From DATBSK01 sp964501785 (GTDB lineage Bacteria > Actinomycetota > Acidimicrobiia > IMCC26256 > PALSA-555): a stretch of 64,000 nt of DNA. Each line of letters starts with the position of its first letter. Position 1 is the stretch's first letter. Shown piece after piece: positions 32,110 to 39,794 of this stretch. The position numbers were made by a program, and so were the translations under genes. Location of the stretch: the NCBI GenBank assembly GCA_964501785.1, contig CAZCUD010000002.1, positions 248,001 to 312,000 on the forward strand, given 5' to 3'. The notes under the pieces are model-generated. The model saw nothing but the letters and a program-made list of their open reading frames with translations. It did no database searches and was not told the origin of the DNA.

Positions 32110-32148
32110 GGCGTCAGCAGACCGTGCTGAGCACGGTCTGCTGACGCC
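32110..32148. terminator. 39-base perfect palindrome, bidirectional terminator
   Basis: Nineteen-base arms 32110-32128 and 32130-32148 are perfect complements with a single central G. It stands between the convergent livF and acyl-CoA ligase genes, 24 and 23 bases from their stops, so it probably ends both transcripts. Confidence 0.8.
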
Positions 32149-32170
32149 AGAACGACGGTGCCGCGCCGAG

Positions 32171-33799
32171 CTACTGCTCCTCGCGGAGTCGCTGGCGGAG
32201 GACGAACTTCTGGATCTTGCCGCTGGGCGTGCGCGGGAACTCGTCGATCGGGCGCACGTCCTCGGGCCACTTCTGCTTCGCGAGGCCGACGTCGGCGAGC
32301 TGCGCGCGCACCGAGTCGAGGTCGGGTGCCGGGCCGGCGTCGGGCAGCATGCGGATGAACGCGCAGCCGTGCTCGCCGAGTCGTTCGTCGGGTGCGGCGA
32401 CGACCGCGACCTCGGCGACTCCGGGGAGGCGCAGCAGCTGCTCCTCCACCTCGAGCGCGCTGATGTTCTCACCGCCGCGGATGATGATGTCCTTCTTCCG
32501 GTCGACGATCGTGAGGTAGCCGTCGTCGTCGACCACGCCGACGTCGCCGGTCGCGAACCACCCCTCGGCGTCGAAGCACTCCTTCGTGAGCCGCGGGTCG
32601 GTGTACCCGATGAAGCAGTCGGGCCCACGGCTCCAGATCTCGCCGGGCTCTCCGGGCGTCACGACCGACCCGTCCTCGTCGCGCAGCTCGATCTCGACGC
32701 CGAGCATGGGGATGCCGTCGGTGGTCAGGCGCTTCTCGAGGGGCAGGTCGTGCGTGCTGCCGGTGATCGAAGGGTGCTCGGTGGAACCGAAGCTGCGCAC
32801 CGTCGAGATGCCCAGCCGCGCGGCGCGCTCTCCGACCGCGGCGGGCACCGCCGAGCCTCCGAGGCCGATGCGCGCCATGTGCGCCGCGTGCTCCTCGGTG
32901 AAGTCGGGATGGTCGAGCAGGCTCGTGAGGAAGTAGGTGGCACCGCTGCCACTGGACACGTCGTCCTCGAGCATCCCGGCGAGGACCCGGGCCGGATCCC
33001 ACACGTCGATCAGGTAGATCGACTCGCGCTTGTACACCGGCAGCAGCAATGCGGCGAGCAGGCCGATGCCGTGCCCGACCGGCGCGCCCACGAGCAGCGG
33101 CTTGCCGCGGTTCGCGTCGAGGTCGGAGAGCTGCTTGATCTCGAAGTTGATCGTGCGGTGCGAGTGCACGACGCCCTTCGGATCCGCAGTCGTCCCCGAC
33201 GTGTACGCGATCAGCGCCGGCGCGGACGGGTCGGTCGGGACCGGGCCGTCGATGGGCTCGGCGCTCGCGAGCTCGTCGAAGCGCTTCGCCCACCCGGGGA
33301 CGTCGTCACCGACGACCCAGACCTGCTCGAGCGCCGGCAGCGACGGCCGGATCGACTCCAGGTTCGCGAGGTAGTCGAGGTGGCCGAAGCGATCGGCGGT
33401 GACCAGGAAGCGCGCCCCCGACTGGCGGAGGATGAACTCGACCTCCTTCGGACCGTAGAAGTGGACGATGGGGACCGGGATCGCGCCGAGGAAGGCGATG
33501 CCCCAGAACAGCGAGGCGGCCTCGGGCCAGTTGGGCAGCTGGAACGCCACCGGCTCGCCCGCCTGCACGCCGGCGGCGCGCAGCCCGCCCGCGACCCGGC
33601 GGGCCCGTTCGGCGGCCTCGGCGAAGGTCCCGCGCCACGGGCGGACGTCCGAGCGGAACGAGACGACGTTGTCGGGCGCGGCGGCGAGCCCGTCGGCGAG
33701 GACCGAGCCGAGCGTCTCGTCGGTCCAGAGGCCCTCGGCGCAGTAGCGCTCGGCTCGGGCCGCATCGTCGGGTCGGGGCACGAAGTCGTCGAGGGCCAT
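32171..33799 (-). CDS. Acyl-CoA synthetase (AMP-forming)
   Basis: A 542-residue ANL-superfamily ligase joining an organic acid to CoA. All motifs are intact: IAYTSGTTADPKGVVHSH (P-loop), SFGSTEHPSI, WFATGDVG, DRKKDIIIRGGENIS (hinge), and PRTPSGKIQK with the catalytic lysine. Closest in layout to cyclohexanecarboxylate/medium-chain CoA ligases. It is divergent from a TetR gene and convergent with the importer, fitting activation of the imported acid. ATG 33799 begins MALDDFVP; a long open frame upstream is antisense to the TetR gene. Confidence 0.9.
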   Translation of the reverse strand: MALDDFVPRPDDAARAERYCAEGLWTDETLGSVLADGLAAAPDNVVSFRSDVRPWRGTFAEAAERARRVAGGLRAAGVQAGEPVAFQLPNWPEAASLFWGIAFLGAIPVPIVHFYGPKEVEFILRQSGARFLVTADRFGHLDYLANLESIRPSLPALEQVWVVGDDVPGWAKRFDELASAEPIDGPVPTDPSAPALIAYTSGTTADPKGVVHSHRTINFEIKQLSDLDANRGKPLLVGAPVGHGIGLLAALLLPVYKRESIYLIDVWDPARVLAGMLEDDVSSGSGATYFLTSLLDHPDFTEEHAAHMARIGLGGSAVPAAVGERAARLGISTVRSFGSTEHPSITGSTHDLPLEKRLTTDGIPMLGVEIELRDEDGSVVTPGEPGEIWSRGPDCFIGYTDPRLTKECFDAEGWFATGDVGVVDDDGYLTIVDRKKDIIIRGGENISALEVEEQLLRLPGVAEVAVVAAPDERLGEHGCAFIRMLPDAGPAPDLDSVRAQLADVGLAKQKWPEDVRPIDEFPRTPSGKIQKFVLRQRLREEQ

Positions 33800-33862
33800 C
33801 GGCCGCCAACCTAACGGCCTTTGCGCAGGCACTCGGTTGCGTCCCCCGACCTCCCGGAATAT

Positions 33863-33888
33863 CGTTCTGCTGATGCGGAACGCCGTTC
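33863..33888. promoter_or_regulatory. Putative TetR operator between ligase and tetR
   Basis: CGTTC (33863-33867), GAACG (33878-33882) and CGTTC (33884-33888) make two overlapping dyads in the 159-base divergent region. GGAATAT just before could be part of a promoter. A TetR dimer binding here would control both directions. Confidence 0.45.
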
Positions 33889-33958
33889 TCCAAGGCCTCG
33901 GCGATCCCGCGCACCCGCTCCCGGCGCCCCGGCCGTCGAGCGGCCGCGAGGGACGGCG

Positions 33959-34585
33959 ATGACCGTGACCTCGGTGGAGCAGGCGGTCGCCGAGCGCACG
34001 CTGCGCGACCGAGCCGACGCCTACGCGGAGGACGTCCGTCGGCTGCTCGATGCCACCTACGCGGTGATGCGCCAGACGGGAGACGACGATCCTCGTGTCA
34101 GCGACATCGTGCGCGAGTCGGGGCTGTCGAACCAGGCCTTCTACCGCCACTTCCGCAGCAAGGACGAGCTGCTCGTCGCGCTCCTCGCCGACGGGCAGCG
34201 GCGGCTCCTCGCATCGCTCGGCGCTCGTCTCCGTGAGGTGCCGCCCGGCGCGCCGCGCGTGCGCGCCTGGGTCGAGGTCGTGCTCGCACAGGCGCGCCAC
34301 GAGACCGCAGCAGCCAACACGCGTCCCTTCGCGATCAACGGCCTGCGGCTCGCCGATCGCTTCCCGCTCGAGTGGAACGAGTCGCGCGACGCGCTGCTCC
34401 AGCCGTTGCGCGCCGCGCTCACCGAGGCCGGCGGTGACGCCGACGACGCGCCGCTCGTGTACCACCTGGCGTTCGGCACCATGCAGGACGCCCTCGTTCG
34501 TCGTGAGGTCCCGACCGACGCGGACGTCGATCGCGTGGTCGCAGCCGCCCTCGCGGTCGTCGAACGACGCGTGAGCGAGAAGTGA
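33959..34585 (+). CDS. TetR-family transcriptional regulator
   Basis: A 208-residue repressor with the N-terminal helix-turn-helix (SDIVRESGLSNQAFYRHF at about residues 42-59) and an all-helical ligand-binding part. It probably controls the divergent acyl-CoA ligase and the oxidoreductase operon that follows; its ligand may be an acyl-CoA. ATG 33959 follows GAGGGA and gives a normal N-terminus; an upstream ATG at 33821 would add 46 low-complexity residues. Its stop overlaps the start of the next gene (TGATG). Confidence 0.85.
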   Translation: MTVTSVEQAVAERTLRDRADAYAEDVRRLLDATYAVMRQTGDDDPRVSDIVRESGLSNQAFYRHFRSKDELLVALLADGQRRLLASLGARLREVPPGAPRVRAWVEVVLAQARHETAAANTRPFAINGLRLADRFPLEWNESRDALLQPLRAALTEAGGDADDAPLVYHLAFGTMQDALVRREVPTDADVDRVVAAALAVVERRVSEK

Positions 34586-35163
34586 TGGAAAGGGAGCTGC
34601 TGATCACCGGCATCGGCGGGCAGGGGGTGCAGCTCGCCGCGCAGGTCGTGGCCCGGGCCGCCACCCTCGAAGGCCGCGACGTGATGTTCTTCGGCGTCTA
34701 CGGCGGCATGATGCGCGGCGGCCCGACGGACAGCACGGTGGTGGTCGGTGACGGTCCGATCGCCAGCCCGCCGGTCGTGTCCCGCGCGTGGTCCGCGATC
34801 GCCATGCACGACGAGCACTGGGCTCCCCTCGCGCCGCGGCTGCGGCCAGGGGCGGTGGTGCTCGTGAACGACGCGACGTTCGCCGCCCCGCTCGACCCCG
34901 GGCTGACCGTCCACCGTGTCGGGGCGACCGAGATCGCCGCCGAGGTCGGCAACCGATTGGGTGGAGCCATGGTGATGGTCGGCGTGTACGCGGGTGTCAC
35001 CGGGCTCGTCGGGCTCGACGCGCTGATCGACGCGATGCGGGCGTCGATCCCGTCGTACCGCGTGCAGCACACCGACGCGAACGAGCGGGCGCTGCGGGCC
35101 GGCTACGACCTGCTCCCCCACGGCACGACGCCCGCGTGGGTGGCGGAGGCGGTCGCGCCGTGA
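34585..35163 (+). CDS. 2-Oxoacid:ferredoxin oxidoreductase, gamma subunit
   Basis: A 192-residue subunit of the PFOR/KOR family (ELLITGIGGQGVQLAAQVV is the signature N-terminus; FFGVYGGMMRGGPTDSTV also conserved). In the four-subunit enzymes the gamma chain helps bind CoA. It is the first structural gene of a tight operon (gamma, ferredoxin, alpha, beta) after TetR. Together they split CoA onto a 2-oxoacid (oxoglutarate or branched-chain) with reduction of ferredoxin; which substrate is unknown. Confidence 0.88.
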   Translation: MERELLITGIGGQGVQLAAQVVARAATLEGRDVMFFGVYGGMMRGGPTDSTVVVGDGPIASPPVVSRAWSAIAMHDEHWAPLAPRLRPGAVVLVNDATFAAPLDPGLTVHRVGATEIAAEVGNRLGGAMVMVGVYAGVTGLVGLDALIDAMRASIPSYRVQHTDANERALRAGYDLLPHGTTPAWVAEAVAP

Positions 35164-35423
35164 GCGAGGACGCGACGACGGTGCGGTCGCGCGGCACGAT
35201 CACCATCGCGACCGAGCGCTGCAAGGGCTGCGAGCTCTGCATCCCCGCGTGCCCACCCACCGTGCTGACGATGTCGAACGAGGTCAACCGGCTCGGCTTC
35301 CGCTACCCCGAGCTGCACCCCGGCTGCACGGGCTGCGCGGCGTGCCTGCTCGTGTGCCCGGATTTCGTCTTCGATGTCTTCCGCTTCGAGACCCCGGTCG
35401 AGCACGAAGTGTCGGGCACGTGA
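35160..35423 (+). CDS. 2-Oxoacid oxidoreductase ferredoxin subunit, altered C-terminus
   Basis: An 87-residue electron carrier with two [4Fe-4S] sites (C21, C24, C27, C31 and C56, C59, C62, C66). It starts by overlapping the gamma gene stop (GTGA). The C-terminal tail DVFRFETPVEHEVSGT is followed by a second, better-preserved tail coding sequence (DVFRFETPVEHQVP, 35444 on) that ends in a GTGA overlap with the alpha gene. This suggests that a 71-base duplication shifted the frame and gave the gene a new, earlier stop. The iron-sulfur core is unaffected. Confidence 0.85.
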   Translation: MSEDATTVRSRGTITIATERCKGCELCIPACPPTVLTMSNEVNRLGFRYPELHPGCTGCAACLLVCPDFVFDVFRFETPVEHEVSGT

Positions 35424-35476
35424 TGCCCCGATACGTCTCCATGGATGTCTTCCGCTTCGAGACCCCGGTCGAGCAC
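35373..35476 (+). repeat. 33-bp direct repeat, 71-base period, in ferredoxin gene end
   Basis: Positions 35373-35405 and 35444-35476 are identical over 33 bases. The 38 bases between them have no counterpart elsewhere. A 71-base period is not a multiple of three, so the duplication changed the reading frame after the first copy. Confidence 0.9.
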
Positions 35477-35505
35477 CAGGTCCCGGTCGACGGCGGGAGC
35501 CCGGC

Positions 35506-36648
35506 GTGACCGATCGGGTGCTGATGGAGGGGTCGGAGGCGCTGGTGCGGGCGTCGCTGCTCGCGGGATGCCGGTTCTTCGCCGGGTACCCGATGACCCC
35601 GTTCACCGAGATCCTCGAGCACTTCGCCGAGCTGCTCCCCGAGCACGGTGGCACGTGCATCAACGCGGAGTCGGAGCTCGAGGCCGTCGGCATGGCCTGG
35701 GGCGCGGCGGCAACCGGCGCGCGGGCGGCGACGGGCTCGACCGGGCAGGGGCTGTCGCTGATGCAGGAGTCGCTGTCGGAGGCGACGCTGGCCGAGGTCC
35801 CGCTCGTCGTGTTCAACATGGCGCGGAGCCAGGGCGACTACTTCCAGGCGACGCGCGGCGGGGGCCACGGTGACTACCGCAACCTCGTGCTCGCACCCCA
35901 GGACGTGCGCGAAGGCATCGCGCTCGCGCAGCTCGCGTTCCACCTCGCCGACAAGTGGCGCAACCCGGTGCTGCTGTACGGCGACTACCTGCTCGCGCAC
36001 ACCCAGGAGTCGGTGGCGGTCGAACCGCTCGCGCTCCCGGAGCTCCCGCCCAAGGACTGGGCGGTCGACGGCACCCGCACCGGATCCGGCATGTCGGGCA
36101 CGGTCACGCCGCTCGGTCTCGGGAAGGTGGGCCAGCGCGACTTCGGGCAGGAGGGCAAGGCCCAGTACATCGCGACGAAGATGCCGCTGCTCGAGCGCGA
36201 GGTGCGGGTGGAGACCGGCTTCCTCGACGACGCCGAGACGGTGATCGTCGCGTTCGGCTCACCCGCCCGCTTCGTGAAGTACGCGATCTCCCTGCTGCGC
36301 GACGAGGGCCACCGCATCGGCTTCGTCCGGCCGATCACGCTGTGGCCGTTCCCCTACGACGTGGTGCGCGAGGCCGCGAGCGGCGCGCGGGCGTTGGGGT
36401 CGTTCGAGATCTCGTCGGGCCAGCTCGTCGACGACGTGCGCATCGGTTCAGCCGGGCTCGCACCGGTGAGCCTCCTGGGCGGCGTGTCGTCCGACCACTC
36501 GGGGTTCGGCGTCGGGAGGTTGCTCGACGTCGAAGAGGTGTCGGCGCGCATCCTCGCCCTGCACGAAGGACGCGAGCAGCCGGTCGTGCCCGGCTACGAG
36601 GAGTTCACCTACCGGATCGCCGAGCACCAGGAGGTCGCGGCACCGTGA
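35506..36648 (+). CDS. 2-Oxoacid:ferredoxin oxidoreductase, alpha subunit
   Basis: A 380-residue pyrimidine-binding/domain II subunit. EGSEALVRASLLAGCRFFAG and YPMTPFTEILEHFAE start the TPP-domain partner, INAESELEAVGMAWGAAATG and TGSTGQGLSLMQESLSEA are conserved substrate-gate regions, and SFEISSGQLVDDVRI lies in the transketolase C-like domain. GTG 35506 overlaps the stop of the ancestral ferredoxin frame, and its own stop overlaps beta (GTGA), the coupling expected for subunits made in equal amounts. Confidence 0.9.
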   Translation: MTDRVLMEGSEALVRASLLAGCRFFAGYPMTPFTEILEHFAELLPEHGGTCINAESELEAVGMAWGAAATGARAATGSTGQGLSLMQESLSEATLAEVPLVVFNMARSQGDYFQATRGGGHGDYRNLVLAPQDVREGIALAQLAFHLADKWRNPVLLYGDYLLAHTQESVAVEPLALPELPPKDWAVDGTRTGSGMSGTVTPLGLGKVGQRDFGQEGKAQYIATKMPLLEREVRVETGFLDDAETVIVAFGSPARFVKYAISLLRDEGHRIGFVRPITLWPFPYDVVREAASGARALGSFEISSGQLVDDVRIGSAGLAPVSLLGGVSSDHSGFGVGRLLDVEEVSARILALHEGREQPVVPGYEEFTYRIAEHQEVAAP

Positions 36649-37562
36649 GCGAACAGCGTGTGCCCGGAGGCTCGGCGACCGCGGGGCCGGTCGGCCCGAT
36701 CCTCGACACGTCGACGCCACCGAGCGCGGCTGCGCGCCTCGTCGAGGCGCACAAGCCCGAGCTCCTGCTCACCGAAGAGCACTCGCTGTGCCCGGGGTGC
36801 GGCGAACCTCTCGCGGTGCGCGTGTTCCTCGATGCGATCAGCGAGCTCGGGCTGGCATCGTCGGCGATCGCCGTCGCCGGCATCGGCTGCTACACGATGT
36901 TCAGCGGCACCATCGACGTCGACCTGGTCCAGGCGCTGCACGGGCGCGCGCCGTCGGTGGCGACCGGCGTGAAGCGCATGCTCCCCGACGCCCTCGTCTT
37001 CACGCTCCAGGGCGACGGCGACATGGTCAACGAGGGGCTGCAGGAGGTGCTGCACACCGCGGCCCGGGGCGAGCGGGTCACGTGCATCCTGCTCAACAAC
37101 GGCGTGTTCGGTGAGACCGGTGGCCACATGACGGCCACGAGCGTGATCGGGCAGCGCACCAAGAACACCCTCGAGGGGCGTGATGCCGCCGAGCACGGCT
37201 ACCCGATCCTGATCGGCGACCTGATCTCGCGGCTCGAGGGCGCGGCCTACGTGGCGCGCGGGTCCGTGCACAACGCGGGTGCGGTGGCGCGCACGAAGCG
37301 GATGTTCAGGCGCGCGTTCGAGACCCAGGCCGCAGGCGACGGGTTCTCGTTCGTCGAGGTGCTGACGATGTGCCCGACCGGCTGGTTCGTGCCGACAGCC
37401 GACGGACCCGACGAGCTCCAGCGCACCCTCGCCGAGGTGCACGTCACCGGGGAGCTCAAGGTCGACGGTCGCGTGCGGACGACCGAGGAGCTGCATGCCG
37501 AGAACGTCGCCAAGCAGCGCGAGATCGACGCCCAGCTCGCGGCCGGCGGCCTCCAACCGTGA
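36645..37562 (+). CDS. 2-Oxoacid:ferredoxin oxidoreductase, beta subunit
   Basis: A 305-residue TPP- and cluster-binding subunit. Cysteines C49 and C52 (CPGCGEP) and a third in IGCYTMF can hold the proximal [4Fe-4S] cluster. The TPP-magnesium motif is GDGDM...NNGVFGETGG. Basic substrate contacts are typical of KOR. It ends overlapping the acyl-CoA dehydrogenase start (GTGA at 37559), so the dehydrogenase belongs to this operon, suggesting that the acyl-CoA made by the oxidoreductase is then desaturated. Confidence 0.9.
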   Translation: MSEQRVPGGSATAGPVGPILDTSTPPSAAARLVEAHKPELLLTEEHSLCPGCGEPLAVRVFLDAISELGLASSAIAVAGIGCYTMFSGTIDVDLVQALHGRAPSVATGVKRMLPDALVFTLQGDGDMVNEGLQEVLHTAARGERVTCILLNNGVFGETGGHMTATSVIGQRTKNTLEGRDAAEHGYPILIGDLISRLEGAAYVARGSVHNAGAVARTKRMFRRAFETQAAGDGFSFVEVLTMCPTGWFVPTADGPDELQRTLAEVHVTGELKVDGRVRTTEELHAENVAKQREIDAQLAAGGLQP

Positions 37563-38722
37563 ACTTCGAGTACCCGCCCGAGGCGGAGGCGTTCCGGGGC
37601 GAGCTGCGCGGCTGGCTCGACGAGCACCTGCCCGACGACCTCCGCGGTGGCGGGGTCACGATGGACGTGTCGCCCGGGTCGCCCGAGCTCGAGCGCTGGC
37701 GCGCCTGGAACCGGACGTTGGCCGACGCCCGGTACGCCGCGATCGCCTGGCCCGAGCAGTACGGCGGGCGGAGCGCAGGCGTCCTCGACCAGGTGGTGTG
37801 GGCGGAGGAGATGGACCGGGCGCAGGCGCCGGGGCCGATCAACGTCCTCGGCATCCCCAACGTCGCCCCGGCGATCATGACGTACGGCTCGGACGAGCAG
37901 AAGCAGGCCCTGCTCCCACCGATGCTGCGGGGCGACGACATCTGGTGTCAGGGCTTCTCCGAGCCGGACGCGGGGTCCGACCTCGCGTCGTTGCGCTGCC
38001 GCGCGGTGCTCGACGGCGATGCCTGGGTGGTGACCGGGCAGAAGATCTGGACGACGTTCGGGCACCTCGCGTCGTGGTGCGAGCTCCTCGTGCGCACCGA
38101 CCCCGATGCCCCGAAGCACAAGGGGATCACGTGCCTGCTCGTCGACATGACGCTGCCCGGCATCACCGTGCGCCCGCTGACGACGATCGCGGACACACGT
38201 GAGTTCAACGAGGTGTTCTTCGACGAGGTGCGGGTGCCCGTCGAGTCGACCCTCGGTCCGGTGAACGAGGGGTGGCGCGTCGCGATGACGACGCTGTCGC
38301 ACGAGCGGGGCGGTGTGGCGAAGCTGCACCTCGGGACGCGCCGCAAGGTGGCGCGACTGTTCGAGGAGGCCCGCGCGGTGCCGATGGGTGACGGCAGGGT
38401 CGCGGCCGACGACCCCGTGCTGCGCCAGCGGCTGGCGCGCGTCTACCTGGAGGCCGAGCTGCTCAAGCTCGTCGCGGACCGGGCGATCTCGGGCGAGCTC
38501 CACGGGCGCCCGCTCGGTCCGGAGACGAGCATCGCCAAGCTGGTGTGGAGCGAGACGGAGCAGCACGTGGCCGAGGTCGCCGCCGCGGTGCACGGCCCCG
38601 ACGCCGACGGCGGATCGTGGGGCGCCGATCGCATCGCGGTCCGCTCCCACTCGATCGCCGGCGGCACCACCCAGGTCAACAAGAACATCATCGCCCAGCG
38701 AGTCCTCGGCCTCCCCCGCTGA
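37559..38722 (+). CDS. Acyl-CoA dehydrogenase
   Basis: A 387-residue FAD flavoprotein, tail gene of the oxidoreductase operon. CQGFSEPDAGSDLASLRC and GQKIWTTFGHLASW are the FAD/substrate motifs, FFDEVRVPVESTLG the central strand, and IAGGTTQVNKNIIAQRVLGLPR region (about 364-387) replaces the YEGTxQ motif as in many actinobacterial FadE types. The catalytic base is not obvious by eye. Coupled by a four-base overlap with beta. Twenty bases beyond its stop an inverted repeat marks the edge of an inserted cassette. Confidence 0.9.
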   Translation: MNFEYPPEAEAFRGELRGWLDEHLPDDLRGGGVTMDVSPGSPELERWRAWNRTLADARYAAIAWPEQYGGRSAGVLDQVVWAEEMDRAQAPGPINVLGIPNVAPAIMTYGSDEQKQALLPPMLRGDDIWCQGFSEPDAGSDLASLRCRAVLDGDAWVVTGQKIWTTFGHLASWCELLVRTDPDAPKHKGITCLLVDMTLPGITVRPLTTIADTREFNEVFFDEVRVPVESTLGPVNEGWRVAMTTLSHERGGVAKLHLGTRRKVARLFEEARAVPMGDGRVAADDPVLRQRLARVYLEAELLKLVADRAISGELHGRPLGPETSIAKLVWSETEQHVAEVAAAVHGPDADGGSWGADRIAVRSHSIAGGTTQVNKNIIAQRVLGLPR

Positions 38723-38741
38723 CCGCGCCAACCCCGGCTCT

Positions 38742-38782
38742 GGTTGCGTAGCTCACCTTCGTCACGAGGGTCGAGCAACGCA
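38742..38782 (+). repeat. Left inverted repeat of the endonuclease cassette
   Basis: Forty-one bases whose complement occurs at 39749-39789 with mismatches at 38745 (T/C) and 38765 (C/G). Core reads GCGTAGCTCACCTTCGTCA. It begins 20 bases after the acyl-CoA dehydrogenase stop and is not part of any gene here. Confidence 0.85.
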
Positions 38783-38789
38783 TGTCCAC

Positions 38790-38829
38790 GCGGCCGTCAC
38801 CTCTGGCCGCATCCCGGTTCCGTACCGGG
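38790..38829 (+). promoter_or_regulatory. Two stem-loops covering the leader and ribosome site
   Basis: GCGGCC (38790-38795) pairs with GGCCGC (38805-38810), and CCCGGT (38813-38818) pairs with ACCGGG (38824-38829), the second stem ending two bases before the start codon. The only purine-rich ribosome-site sequence (CCGGGG) is inside this stem, so folding would hide it and keep the nuclease-like gene low. Confidence 0.4.
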
Positions 38830-38831
38830 GC

Positions 38832-39794
38832 ATGGCGACGATTCGACCAGCCGACCGCCTCCGACGGATGGCGGCGGCGCAGCACGGTGTGTTCACGCGC
38901 CGGCAGGCGCTCGACGCCGGCCTCAGCGTCGGCGAGATCGACGGACGAGTCCAGCGGGCCGTGTGGGTCGCCGCCGACTACGGCGTCTACCGGGCGACCG
39001 AGACGCCCGCGTCGTGGCACCAGCGCGTCATGGCGGCGTGCCTTGCCGGTCCGGCCGTCGCGTCGCATCGAGCCGCGGCCGCCCTGTGGCGGCTCCCGGG
39101 TTTCGCTCCCGACATCGTCGAGGTCACTGCAGTCCGACATCGGCGGCGGCTGAACCCCGACGTCGTCTGGCACGAGAGCGTCCGACTCGACGAGCGTGAG
39201 GTCACGGCGATCGATCGCATCCCGGTGACGAGCGCCACGCGGACGATCATCGACCTGGGTGCAGTCGTCGAAGAAGGAGCCGTCGTCCGAGCGCTCGACG
39301 ACGCCGTCCGGCGACATCTCACCTCCCTGCCGCGACTCCGCGCACAGCTCGAGCGCTGGGGCGCCCGCCGGCGAGGCAGTGGTGTCGTTCGTCGTGCACT
39401 CGAACGGCGCGCTGACCAGATCACACCGGAGAGCGACCTCGAGACCAGGTTCGACGAGCTGATCGAGCGCTACGAGCTCCCCCGCCCCTGCCGCCAGTGG
39501 GCGATCCGCCGAACCGACGGCAGCTTCCTCGGCCGCGTCGACTTCGCCTACCCGGCTGCACGCGTCGCCATCGAGCTCCAGAGCGTGGAGCACCACTTCG
39601 GGTTCGAGGACCGACTCCGCGACATGGAACGGGAGAACGACCTCGCCGCCGTCCACTGGCGCCTCCTGCAGTTCACGAGCTCGATGCTCGATCGGCGCCC
39701 GCTGATCGTTCGGGATCGGATCCTGGCCGCGCTTGCGATCCCGTCACCTGCGTTGCTCGACCCTCCTGACGAAGGTGAGCTACGCGACCGATGA
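38832..39794 (+). CDS. AbiEi-like N-domain fused to DUF559/Vsr-type nuclease domain
   Basis: A 320-residue protein with two parts. Residues about 5-65 form a winged-helix like the AbiEi antitoxin N-terminal domain (RLRRMAAAQHGVFTRRQALD, then GVYR). Residues about 85-165 are a strand-rich middle. From 198 on there is a PDDEXK-like domain of the DUF559 / very-short-patch-repair type: E205 in LETRF, D237 (GRVDFAY), E248 and Q250 (VAIELQS). The core catalytic set is visible, so it may cut or nick DNA. It is the only gene of the inverted-repeat cassette, and its last codons and stop run through and just beyond the right repeat. Biological role is not established for this architecture. Confidence 0.75.
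   Translation: MATIRPADRLRRMAAAQHGVFTRRQALDAGLSVGEIDGRVQRAVWVAADYGVYRATETPASWHQRVMAACLAGPAVASHRAAAALWRLPGFAPDIVEVTAVRHRRRLNPDVVWHESVRLDEREVTAIDRIPVTSATRTIIDLGAVVEEGAVVRALDDAVRRHLTSLPRLRAQLERWGARRRGSGVVRRALERRADQITPESDLETRFDELIERYELPRPCRQWAIRRTDGSFLGRVDFAYPAARVAIELQSVEHHFGFEDRLRDMERENDLAAVHWRLLQFTSSMLDRRPLIVRDRILAALAIPSPALLDPPDEGELRDR

Larger units (their letters stand above)
38742..39789. mobile_element. 1.05 kb inverted-repeat cassette with one endonuclease-like gene
   Basis: A unit bounded by 41-base inverted repeats (38742-38782 and 39749-39789) that differ at two positions only. The interior has one gene, for an AbiEi/DUF559-type protein, with a structured leader, and nothing resembling a transposase. 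No target-site duplication is seen: the bases outside the left end (GGCTCT) and right end (GATGAG) do not match. It sits between the stop of an acyl-CoA dehydrogenase gene and the 3' end of aftD, whose frame runs through the right end. It could be a non-autonomous transposon, a nuclease-driven element or a conserved mobile gene unit. Confidence 0.6.

Noticed and set aside
32110..32148. 39-base palindrome as a regulator binding site
   Set aside because: It lies between two convergent stop codons with no promoter to control, so a bidirectional terminator is the simpler reading.
35423..35509. Small separate gene between ferredoxin and alpha subunit
   Set aside because: The frame is short, and its content is the duplicated ferredoxin tail; it is better explained as the remnant of the ancestral ferredoxin end.
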